From assembly GCA_016296985.1 (NCBI GenBank), contig JAEDHM010000101.1, positions 1 to 5,044 of the forward strand: DNA of 5,044 nt. Direction: 5' to 3'. Within the stretch, counting starts at the first letter, position 1. Every line of letters starts with the position of its first letter. The notes beneath the pieces were generated by a model. That model was not told the DNA's origin and ran no database searches. It saw only the letters and a list, made by a program, of their open reading frames with translations. The stretch is from Clostridia bacterium (GTDB lineage Bacteria; Bacillota; Clostridia; Christensenellales; CAG-1252). Position numbers and translations under genes: made by a program. Shown here piece after piece: positions 1 through 5,044 of the stretch.

Positions 1-251
1 TGGATTATCTCGATAGATTTGTTATAATGTCAGGCCGAGCAAACAACGTTTTCGAGCTTTTTGAAAGATGCAAAAAGTATGGTTACGAGTTTTCACCTTA
101 TGACTTTATAACCCATTTTTACGCATTGTACGACATGGGTATTGTCAAGGTAAGAGAAGGCTTTGACTTAGCAATAAATAACAAAGCGCAATTCGCTTCT
201 AATACTTCGGTAATACTTCAAACGGTAAAAAGGTTGAAAAAGATTTTATGA
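1..251 (+). CDS. C-terminal end of a probable RecJ single-strand DNA exonuclease (5' partial)
   Basis: The reading frame is open from the first base (first full codon at position 3) to TGA at 249-251, giving about 82 residues. It is therefore the tail of a longer gene that begins outside the window. The ATG at 27 has no ribosome binding site and is probably internal. The segment FITHFYALYDMGIVKV, followed by a short strand and an NTSVILQ-like stretch before a lysine-rich end, resembles the small C-terminal domain of Firmicutes RecJ, which also ends in a helix, a 'LGLI'-type strand and an 'LENSxxY'-like stretch. RecJ degrades single-stranded DNA 5' to 3' in recombination and mismatch repair. 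recJ lies close upstream of dtd in many Firmicutes, which supports the call. None of the catalytic DHH residues are in view, so the identity is tentative. The stop codon overlaps the dtd start as ATGA. Confidence 0.5.
   Translation, partial: DYLDRFVIMSGRANNVFELFERCKKYGYEFSPYDFITHFYALYDMGIVKVREGFDLAINNKAQFASNTSVILQTVKRLKKIL
20..28 (+). promoter_or_regulatory. Possible internal extended -10 promoter element
   Basis: TGT followed by a perfect TATAAT (23-28) matches the extended -10 consensus. The only -35 candidate is TGGATT at 1-6, 16 bases upstream, which matches TTGACA at 3 of 6 positions. It lies inside the coding region of the upstream gene, about 220 bases before dtd, so it could add transcription of the dtd operon. 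Such matches also occur by chance in A/T-rich coding DNA, so this is weak. Confidence 0.2.
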
Positions 252-697
252 AATGTATAATTCAGCGTGTTAAAAGCGCATCTGTAAACGTTGATAACAA
301 AATAGTTGCTCAAATTGAAAAAGGGCTTTTAGTATACGTCGGTTTCCTCAGTGGTGATACTGAAAAAGACGTTGATCTTCTTTTGGATAGGATTGAGAAA
401 ATTCGTATATTTGAAGATGAAGCCGGCAAGCTCAATCTTTCAATGAAGGATATAGGTGCTGAAGTTTTAACTGTACCTAATTTTACTTTATACGCCAATG
501 CTTTTACAGGTAGAAGACCTTCTTTTACTACGGCAATGCCCTTTGAGGAAGGAAAGAGGTTGTACGATTATTTGATTTCAAAACCTTTATTCGACGTGCA
601 ACACGGAGTTTTTGGTGCTGATATGAAAATTGATTCCATTTGCGATGGTCCAATCAATATTATTATTGAAAGCCAAGGAGGAAAAGCTAAAGTATGA
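248..697 (+). CDS. dtd: D-aminoacyl-tRNA deacylase (Dtd), with variant signature motifs
   Basis: The 149-residue product matches the usual Dtd length (about 145-150) and aligns along its whole length. It starts MKCIIQRV (family: MRAVVQRV), with KGLLVYVGF, RIFEDEAGKLNLS, GRRPSF, LYDYLI and HGVFGADMKI following in the expected order. Dtd removes D-amino acids, and glycine mischarged on tRNA-Ala, in the cytoplasm, protecting translation. The Gly-cisPro dipeptide that gives chiral selectivity is kept (G134-P135), as are F79 and T80. The two signature motifs differ from the norm. SQFTL is PNFTL (residues 77-81) and NxGPVT is CDGPIN (132-137). By alignment, residue 77 has the same number as the first Ser of the E. 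coli motif. The start is set by the family N-terminus and by the 4-base ATGA overlap with the upstream gene. The ribosome binding site is weak (AGG at about 230), so coupling is likely. The identity is firm; full activity is less certain. Confidence 0.93.
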   Translation: MKCIIQRVKSASVNVDNKIVAQIEKGLLVYVGFLSGDTEKDVDLLLDRIEKIRIFEDEAGKLNLSMKDIGAEVLTVPNFTLYANAFTGRRPSFTTAMPFEEGKRLYDYLISKPLFDVQHGVFGADMKIDSICDGPINIIIESQGGKAKV

Positions 698-1362
698 AAA
701 TATATTCTCTTCGCGGTTTTTTTCTTGCTGAAAATACCTACGTTATTTCTACAGGCAGGGGACTTATAGTAATTGACCCGGGCGCTCATCCCGATGCTTT
801 TGATACTGTTTTTGATTTTTTGGGTGAAAAATGTGAATACGTGTTACTCACACACGCACATTTTGATCATAACTGTGCCACGGCATATTTGAAAGAAAAA
901 GGCGCTAAGATTTTATGCCATAAAAGTTATTTAGAATTGATTGAAAGTTGTTCAATGGTAAATCTTGGAAACTATCCCGGACTAAATTTGCCATATACTG
1001 CAGACGTTCTTCTTGAAGGTGGTGAAAGTTTAGAATTGTGCGGTGTCAAGATTAATACATTTTATACCCCGGGGCATAGCATTGACGGAATGTGTTATTT
1101 GATTGAAAATAACCTATTCAGCGGTGATACTTTATTTAATCTAAGTTATGGCGCAACTCATTTCCCCACCGGTGATTTTTACACTTTGAAAGAAAGCATA
1201 ATTCGTCTTACAAAGGCTGTACCCGGTGATGCCGGTCTGTTTGATGGACATACAAGGCTTAGAGGCGAAATGCCTTTGGGAGATAGAAGATTTTTGCTTT
1301 GTAAACCTTCTTCAACCATAGAATACGAAGTGAAAAATAATCCTATTTTTTATGAAAATTAA
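694..1362 (+). CDS. Metallo-beta-lactamase-fold hydrolase, glyoxalase II-like (YcbL type)
   Basis: The 222-residue cytoplasmic protein has no signal peptide or membrane segment. It carries the full metal-binding set of the metallo-beta-lactamase fold: THAHFDH (H54, H56, D58, H59), TPGHS (H128), SGDTLF (D145) and DGHT (H186). These would bind two metal ions, usually zinc or iron, that activate water. The pattern SGDTLF, then GATHFPTGD, then SIIRL matches the short glyoxalase II-like branch (E. coli YcbL is similar in length) rather than the longer true GloB. The last ligand motif is DGHT instead of the usual PGHG, and GRTDFPGG is replaced by GATHFPTG. The substrate may be a thioester such as an acyl-glutathione analogue, but cannot be read from sequence. 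AAGGAGG at 675-681 lies 12 bases before the ATG, and the start overlaps the dtd stop by 4 bases. A gene of this type next to dtd and hemZ is common in Clostridia. Confidence 0.88.
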   Translation: MKIYSLRGFFLAENTYVISTGRGLIVIDPGAHPDAFDTVFDFLGEKCEYVLLTHAHFDHNCATAYLKEKGAKILCHKSYLELIESCSMVNLGNYPGLNLPYTADVLLEGGESLELCGVKINTFYTPGHSIDGMCYLIENNLFSGDTLFNLSYGATHFPTGDFYTLKESIIRLTKAVPGDAGLFDGHTRLRGEMPLGDRRFLLCKPSSTIEYEVKNNPIFYEN

Positions 1363-2743
1363 ACTTGTTACAAATGCAAACGAGGGTTTGAGAAACGAAC
1401 TTTCAGATATTGTTAGAGCCTTTAATCCATATATGGATTTGGACCCTGAGAGCGAGGAATATATTTCCGTATTTTTTGCCGATTCCTTGGGGCGCATACA
1501 ATTATCTTCATCGTTTGAAAAGGAAGTAACCATTGATTTTTCAGTTGATCATCTTAGTGAATCTCAGGTAAAAAAAGAATACAAAAGGTATTCTAAAAGT
1601 GGATTATACCGCTACATTTCTAATCATTTGAACGTTAAATTACCTTATGGTAGTTTGACCGGAATTAGACCTACGAAAATGTATTACGATCTTCAACTTG
1701 AGGAAAAAAATCCGCTTTCTACTTTGTGCAATTTCTTCGATGTTTCCGAAGAAAAAGCGAATTTGATCGAAAGGGTAGTTCGAACCCAAAGCGATGTTTA
1801 CGGAAAGGAAACAAACCGCTTTGATTCCTTTATCAATATACCTTTTTGTCCTACAAGATGCTCGTACTGTTCCTTTATTTGCGACGTAGTTGACAGGGTA
1901 AAAGGTAAGCTTGAAAAGTACGTGGAATCTTTGATTTTGGATATCAAAGAGGAAAAGAAAATTATGAAGGGTTTACCTCGATCAATATACGTTGGCGGTG
2001 GTACGCCTACTTCAATTCCTTTAAAATTATTGGAAGAAATTCTTACTGCGATTGATGCTAAAGGACAAGAGTTTACTGTTGAAGCAGGGCGAGCTGATAC
2101 CCTTAATTCCGACGTGTTAGCTTTAATGAAAGAAAAAAAAGTTACTCGAATTTCCGTTAATCCTCAAACTTTCAAAGATTCAACTTTGCAATTAATTGGT
2201 AGAAAGGGTGATTCTGCAAGTGTTTTGTCCGCTTATGCGTTATCTCGAAATTACGGTTTTGATATAAATATGGACTTGATTTCAGGTTTGCCACAAGAAA
2301 GTTTCGATGACTTTAAACGCTCAATCGACATGGCAATCGACTTGTCACCTGAAAATATTACAGTTCACAGTTTATCATTAAAACGGGGCTCTATTTTGAC
2401 ACAGTCAGGCTATACAAACGATGATCTTGAGTGTGTTTTGAAGCAAAACCAATACGCAGTTTCTTCACTGCTGAAAGCTGGATATTCACCTTATTACATG
2501 TATAGACAAAAAAACACGGTTGGCAGACTTGAAAACGTTGGCTATGCAAAAGCGGGAAAGGTTTGCGTTTACAACGTTGATAATATGGAGGAGACTCATA
2601 CCATATATGCTTCAGGTGCAGGTGCGATAAGCAAAAGAGTTGAGGGCAACTTGATTACTCGACTTGCCGAAGCAAAGGATATTTCTTTGTATTCTTCAAG
2701 AATTGAGGAATATATTCAAAGGAAAAAAGAATTTTTCTCCTAA
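1352..2743 (+). CDS. hemZ: HemZ-type coproporphyrinogen III oxidase-like radical SAM protein
   Basis: The 463-residue product is a radical SAM enzyme. INIPFCPTRCSYC holds the CxxxCxxC cluster motif (C166, C170, C173) that binds the 4Fe-4S cluster reacting with S-adenosylmethionine. YVGGGTPTS (213-221), VEAGRADT (243-250) and LISGLPQES (309-317) are further radical SAM core motifs. An N-terminal region of about 155 residues precedes the barrel. The C-terminal block YYMYRQKN...ENVGYAK...MEETHTIYASGAGAISKR (381-429) is the hallmark of HemZ and separates it from HemN and from the heme chaperone HemW, whose HNxxYW motif is missing. HemZ is annotated as an oxygen-independent coproporphyrinogen III dehydrogenase in Bacillus, but its role in organisms without other heme genes is unsettled. 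The start overlaps the end of the hydrolase gene by 11 bases and has no good ribosome binding site, which suggests coupling. The MKIK start agrees with family N-termini. A fourth cysteine, C177, lies just after the cluster motif. Confidence 0.92.
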   Translation: MKIKLVTNANEGLRNELSDIVRAFNPYMDLDPESEEYISVFFADSLGRIQLSSSFEKEVTIDFSVDHLSESQVKKEYKRYSKSGLYRYISNHLNVKLPYGSLTGIRPTKMYYDLQLEEKNPLSTLCNFFDVSEEKANLIERVVRTQSDVYGKETNRFDSFINIPFCPTRCSYCSFICDVVDRVKGKLEKYVESLILDIKEEKKIMKGLPRSIYVGGGTPTSIPLKLLEEILTAIDAKGQEFTVEAGRADTLNSDVLALMKEKKVTRISVNPQTFKDSTLQLIGRKGDSASVLSAYALSRNYGFDINMDLISGLPQESFDDFKRSIDMAIDLSPENITVHSLSLKRGSILTQSGYTNDDLECVLKQNQYAVSSLLKAGYSPYYMYRQKNTVGRLENVGYAKAGKVCVYNVDNMEETHTIYASGAGAISKRVEGNLITRLAEAKDISLYSSRIEEYIQRKKEFFS

Positions 2744-2807
2744 ATATCATACTTCTTGCGTGTAATAAAATTATTGTAGTATATAATAAATATTATGGCA
2801 AAAATCC

Positions 2808-2836
2808 TTGACGGATTAAAATTTGTTTGCTAGAAT
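2808..2836 (+). promoter_or_regulatory. Sigma-A-type promoter for rpsO
   Basis: TTGACG (2808-2813, 5 of 6 to consensus), a 17-base spacer and TAGAAT (2831-2836, 5 of 6) form a good housekeeping promoter. TGC directly before the -10 adds an extended -10 element. Upstream bases 2760-2800 are very A/T-rich and could act as an UP element. The expected start of transcription is near 2842-2843, giving a leader of about 78 bases. The -35 box overlaps a 5-bp inverted repeat (AATCC at 2803-2807, GGATT at 2813-2817). No other convincing terminator separates hemZ from rpsO. Confidence 0.65.
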
Positions 2837-2845
2837 AAGTCAGTA

Positions 2846-2907
2846 CCTTTTTCGCGGTTTTACAATTGCTCAATGTATTACAGGGAAAAGGGCGTATTAA
2901 AATTTCC
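2846..2907 (+). promoter_or_regulatory. rpsO mRNA leader with two competing pairings (possible S15 autoregulatory element)
   Basis: CCTTTTTC (2846-2853) can pair with GGAAAAGG (2884-2891), giving seven Watson-Crick pairs and one G-U. Alternatively, GGAAA (2884-2888) can pair with TTTCC (2903-2907), which directly abuts the GGAGG ribosome binding site. The two pairings share bases and exclude each other. S15 is known to repress its own mRNA through leader structures in several bacterial groups, with a different fold in each. The leader does not match a class I can name, and no covariation has been seen, so this is inference. Confidence 0.3.
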
Positions 2908-2912
2908 GGAGG
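2908..2912 (+). promoter_or_regulatory. rpsO ribosome binding site (decides the start)
   Basis: GGAGG lies 8 bases before the ATG at 2921. The same frame has an earlier ATG at 2873, but that start has no ribosome binding site and would add 16 residues unlike any S15. It is therefore rejected in favour of 2921. Confidence 0.9.
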
Positions 2913-2920
2913 TATTTATA

Positions 2921-3175
2921 ATGGAAAAGAGCGAAATCATTGCAACTTATGGCAGATCTGAAGGGGACACCGGTTCTCCCGAAGTACAAATTGCATTAAT
3001 CACTGAAAGAATCAAAGTTTTGAACGAGCATCTTGCTACCCACAAAAACGACAATCACGGTAGAAGAGGTTTGTTGAAAATGGTTGGTGCTAGAAGAAAT
3101 TTGTTGAAGTATCTTAAAAACAAAGATATCGAACGTTACAGAGCGATTATCGCAAAATTGGGTTTAAGAAAGTAA
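2921..3175 (+). CDS. rpsO: 30S ribosomal protein S15
   Basis: The 84-residue product is S15, a primary binder of the central domain of 16S rRNA (the helix 20-21-22 junction) that also forms bridge contacts to the 50S subunit. The conserved run includes DTGSPEVQIALIT (16-28), RRGLLKMVGARRNLLKYL (48-65) and the final KLGLRK. It is 4-5 residues shorter than the usual 88-89, and the shortfall is at the N-terminus (MEKSEIIATYG). In the loop that binds rRNA, H37 and D44 match the conserved His41 and Asp48 of E. coli numbering, but the Ser51 position is Gly (G47) and His49 is Asn (N45). The gene has its own promoter and a strong terminator, so it is probably mostly monocistronic, with pnp downstream in the classic rpsO-pnp arrangement. 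Self-regulation through the leader is plausible. Confidence 0.97.
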   Translation: MEKSEIIATYGRSEGDTGSPEVQIALITERIKVLNEHLATHKNDNHGRRGLLKMVGARRNLLKYLKNKDIERYRAIIAKLGLRK

Positions 3176-3187
3176 TGAAAACAAAAG

Positions 3188-3221
3188 TAGGGCGGTTTTC
3201 CGCCCTATTTTATAGTTTTTT
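3188..3221 (+). terminator. Intrinsic terminator after rpsO
   Basis: TAGGGCGG (3188-3195), a TTTT loop and CCGCCCTA (3200-3207) form a perfect 8-bp GC-rich hairpin starting 12 bases after the rpsO stop. It is followed by TTTTATAG and a run of six T. An A-rich stretch precedes the stem, so it may also work on the opposite strand. It would limit, but perhaps not abolish, readthrough into pnp. Confidence 0.92.
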
Positions 3222-3305
3222 CCCAAGAAATCAGGCAATTTGCCACATAATTTAGTAAAATTTGTCCGCTATTTAGAGAAAAATAGTTTGGATATGGAGG
3301 TTAAA
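3222..3305 (+). promoter_or_regulatory. Short rpsO-pnp intergenic region, pnp leader with small inverted repeat
   Basis: The best -10 candidate is TAAAAT at 3256-3261, but no -35 box lies at proper spacing, so the pnp promoter is unresolved. CTATTT (3269-3274) and AAATAG (3281-3286) form a 6-bp A/T-rich inverted repeat with a 6-base loop. If transcription starts near 3268, this hairpin would cap the 5' end of the pnp mRNA, upstream of the ribosome binding site at 3296-3300. PNPase controls its own mRNA through a leader stem in E. coli. A similar role here is only a guess. Confidence 0.3.
3296..3300 (+). promoter_or_regulatory. pnp ribosome binding site
   Basis: GGAGG ends 5 bases before the ATG at 3306, a strong if slightly close Shine-Dalgarno site. 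It fixes the pnp start, which also matches the family N-terminus. Confidence 0.85.
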
Positions 3306-5044
3306 ATGGAAAGAAAAATTTACAAAACTACAATCGGTGGCCGTGAAGTAATCGTTGAAACAGGCGCTTACTGCGGACAAGCAAACGGTTCTTGTTTGAT
3401 CAGATGCGGTGACACCGTTGTTCAAACAAACGTTACTATGGCTGATGCTCCTCGCGCAGGAATCGACTTTTTCCCTCTTGGAGTAGACTTTGAAGAAAAA
3501 ATGTACGCTGTTGGTAAAATCCCCGGCGGTTACAAGAAAAGAGAAGGACGTCCCAGCGACAAAGCTATCTTAGTTTCTCGTCTTATCGACAGACCTATCA
3601 GACCTTTGTTCCCTAAGGGCTTTTATAACGACGTAGCAGTTGTTGCAACCGCTTTGTCCGTTGATACAAATATTCCTCCCGAAGTATGGGGTATGTTGGG
3701 AAGCTCTATTGCTCTCTCAATCTCTGATATTCCTTTCGGTGGTCCTACCGGTTCGGTAGTTGTTGGCTACGTTGACGGCGAATACGTTATCAACCCTGAT
3801 GCCGCTCAAAGAGACAGAAGCAAACTTCATTTGTCCTTGTCCGGTACCAAAGATGCAATCATGATGGTTGAAGCCGGTGCAAACGAAATCACCGAAGAAG
3901 AAATGCTCGGCGCTATTTTGTTTGGTCACGAAGAAATCAAAAAGATCGTTGCTTTCGTTGAAGAAATTAAGGCTGATTGCGGTAAGGCTAAAAACACTGA
4001 CGTTGAATTCTATCAAGTTCCTGAAGAAATCGCAAACGCAGTAAGAGAATACGCAAGCGCTAAACTTGACTATTGTTTTGCTTCCTTTGATCGTCAAGAA
4101 AGACAAGCAAGAGAAAAGGCTGTAGAGAAAGACGTTCAAGAACATTTCGCTGAAATTTTCCCTGACTGTGAAAGAGAAATCGGCGATACTCTTTACGCCA
4201 TGAAGAAGGAAAAGGTTCGTCGTAGAATCCTTGACGAAGGCGTTCGTCCCGACGGTAGAACAGTTACTGAAATTCGTCCCATTTGGTGTGAAGTAGGCGT
4301 TTTGCCTCGCGTTCATGGTTGCGGTGTGTTCACTCGTGGACAAACTCAAGCTATGACAACTGCTACCTTGGGAACAATCAGTGAAGTACAAAAACTTGAA
4401 GGGCTTGACGACGACGTATTCAAGAGATATATGCATCACTATAATATGCCTCCTTACAGCACCGGCGAAGCAAAGCCCTTAAGAAGCCCCGGCAGAAGAG
4501 AAATCGGTCACGGCGCTTTGGCAGAAAGAGCATTAGAACCCGTTTTGCCTTCTGAAGCTGATTTCCCCTATGCAATCAGAACAGTAAGCGAAATTTTATC
4601 TTCAAACGGTAGCACTTCTCAAGCAAGTATTTGCGGTAGCACCTTGGCTTTGATGGATGCAGGCGTACCTATTAAGGCTCCCGTAGCAGGTATTGCAATG
4701 GGTCTTATGAAAGACGATAAGAGCGATAAAGTTGTAGTTTTGTCTGACATTCAAGGTCTCGAAGACTTCTTCGGCGACATGGACTTTAAGGTTGCAGGTA
4801 CTACAAAGGGTATCACCGCAATCCAAATGGATATCAAAATTAAAGGTATTGACGAAAGTATTCTCCGTACCGCTTTAGAGCAAGCAAGAAAGGGTAGATT
4901 GCACATTTTGGGCAAAATGCTTGAAGTATTGCCCGAACCTAGAAAAGAACTTTCTAAGTACGCTCCCAAGATTATCAGCTTTGATATCAACCCTGACAAG
5001 ATCCGTGAAGTTATCGGCTCCGGCGGCAAGGTCATCCAGAAGAT
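3306..5044 (+). CDS. pnp: Polynucleotide phosphorylase (PNPase), 3' partial
   Basis: The frame is open to the window edge, giving 579 complete codons of a protein that is normally about 700 residues. PNPase degrades RNA 3' to 5' using phosphate, releasing nucleoside diphosphates, and works as a trimer, often with other decay enzymes. The first RNase PH-like domain (about 10-140) includes VDFEEKMYAVGKIPGG, KREGRPS and SRLIDRPIRPLFP. An all-helical linker follows (about 235-310). The second RNase PH domain (about 315-535) carries FTRGQTQA, GRREIGHGALAERAL, the phosphate-binding SNGSTSQASICGS (N434 onward) and LSDIQGLEDFFGDMDFKVAGT, with catalytic Asp481 and Asp487. The KH RNA-binding domain starts near 555 and shows its GxxG loop as GSGG (571-574). 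The rest of the KH domain and the S1 domain lie beyond the window. Codon use favours ATC, AAC, GAC and TTC more than in the dtd-hemZ genes, as expected for high expression. Every key residue in view is intact. Confidence 0.97.
   Translation, partial: MERKIYKTTIGGREVIVETGAYCGQANGSCLIRCGDTVVQTNVTMADAPRAGIDFFPLGVDFEEKMYAVGKIPGGYKKREGRPSDKAILVSRLIDRPIRPLFPKGFYNDVAVVATALSVDTNIPPEVWGMLGSSIALSISDIPFGGPTGSVVVGYVDGEYVINPDAAQRDRSKLHLSLSGTKDAIMMVEAGANEITEEEMLGAILFGHEEIKKIVAFVEEIKADCGKAKNTDVEFYQVPEEIANAVREYASAKLDYCFASFDRQERQAREKAVEKDVQEHFAEIFPDCEREIGDTLYAMKKEKVRRRILDEGVRPDGRTVTEIRPIWCEVGVLPRVHGCGVFTRGQTQAMTTATLGTISEVQKLEGLDDDVFKRYMHHYNMPPYSTGEAKPLRSPGRREIGHGALAERALEPVLPSEADFPYAIRTVSEILSSNGSTSQASICGSTLALMDAGVPIKAPVAGIAMGLMKDDKSDKVVVLSDIQGLEDFFGDMDFKVAGTTKGITAIQMDIKIKGIDESILRTALEQARKGRLHILGKMLEVLPEPRKELSKYAPKIISFDINPDKIREVIGSGGKVIQK

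Noticed and set aside
27..251. A separate 74-codon gene starting at ATG 27
   Set aside because: The frame is open upstream to the window edge and there is no Shine-Dalgarno site, so it is read as the end of a longer gene.
2782..2787. TATAAT as an additional rpsO promoter
   Set aside because: The nearest -35-like sequence, TTGCGT at 2756-2761, is 20 bases away, which is too far. The 2808-2836 promoter is much better.
2764..2796. Two A/T-only inverted repeats (AATAA/TTATT and ATAATA/TATTAT) after hemZ
   Set aside because: They have low complexity, no GC in the stems and no following T-run, so they are not convincing as a terminator or operator.
2873..2920. Earlier in-frame ATG that would lengthen S15 by 16 residues
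   Set aside because: It has no ribosome binding site, the added residues are unlike S15, and GGAGG is placed properly for the ATG at 2921.
3717..4439. A 240-codon open frame on the minus strand inside pnp
   Set aside because: It lies fully antisense to well-conserved pnp, its translation resembles no family I know, and long antisense frames arise from the codon bias of highly expressed genes.
4602..5035. Two further minus-strand open frames antisense to pnp
   Set aside because: They are shadows of the pnp coding frame with no recognisable protein.
3306..5044. Shift in codon use between pnp and the dtd-hemZ genes as a sign of horizontal transfer
   Set aside because: Preference for ATC, AAC, GAC and TTC fits translational selection in a highly expressed core gene, and the rpsO-pnp order is conserved.

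Overview
The window looks like ordinary chromosomal DNA from a low-GC, Gram-positive-type anaerobe (Firmicutes, most likely class Clostridia). The reasons are A/T-rich coding sequence, strong GGAGG ribosome binding sites, tightly overlapping genes on one strand, a HemZ-type radical SAM protein, and a dtd / metallo-beta-lactamase-fold / hemZ gene order that I know from Clostridia. I cannot name a genus. All supported genes are on the + strand.

Left part (1-2743): four genes in a compact operon. The end of a gene whose tail resembles the C-terminus of the exonuclease RecJ overlaps dtd by 4 bases. dtd (D-aminoacyl-tRNA deacylase) overlaps a glyoxalase II-like metallo-hydrolase gene by 4 bases, and that gene overlaps hemZ by 11 bases. 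These overlaps suggest translational coupling. The proteins cover DNA repair, tRNA proofreading, small-molecule thioester or lactone hydrolysis, and a radical SAM step assigned to porphyrin metabolism. They are housekeeping functions rather than one obvious pathway.

Middle (2744-2920): an A/T-rich intergenic stretch with a good sigma-A-type promoter (TTGACG, 17 bases, TGC-TAGAAT) and a leader of about 78 bases before rpsO. The leader can form two mutually exclusive pairings next to the ribosome binding site, which may be an S15 autoregulatory element. This is a prediction only.

Right part (2921-5044): rpsO (ribosomal protein S15), a strong intrinsic terminator, a short leader with a small A/T-rich inverted repeat, and pnp (polynucleotide phosphorylase), which runs off the window within its KH domain. 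rpsO-pnp is a widely conserved pair linking ribosome assembly and RNA decay.

I see no mobile element, CRISPR array, tRNA, rRNA or clearly new system. The most notable observations are an altered signature motif in the Dtd protein (PNFTL and CDGPIN in place of SQFTL and NxGPVT), a changed rRNA-contact position in S15, and the possible switch in the rpsO leader.
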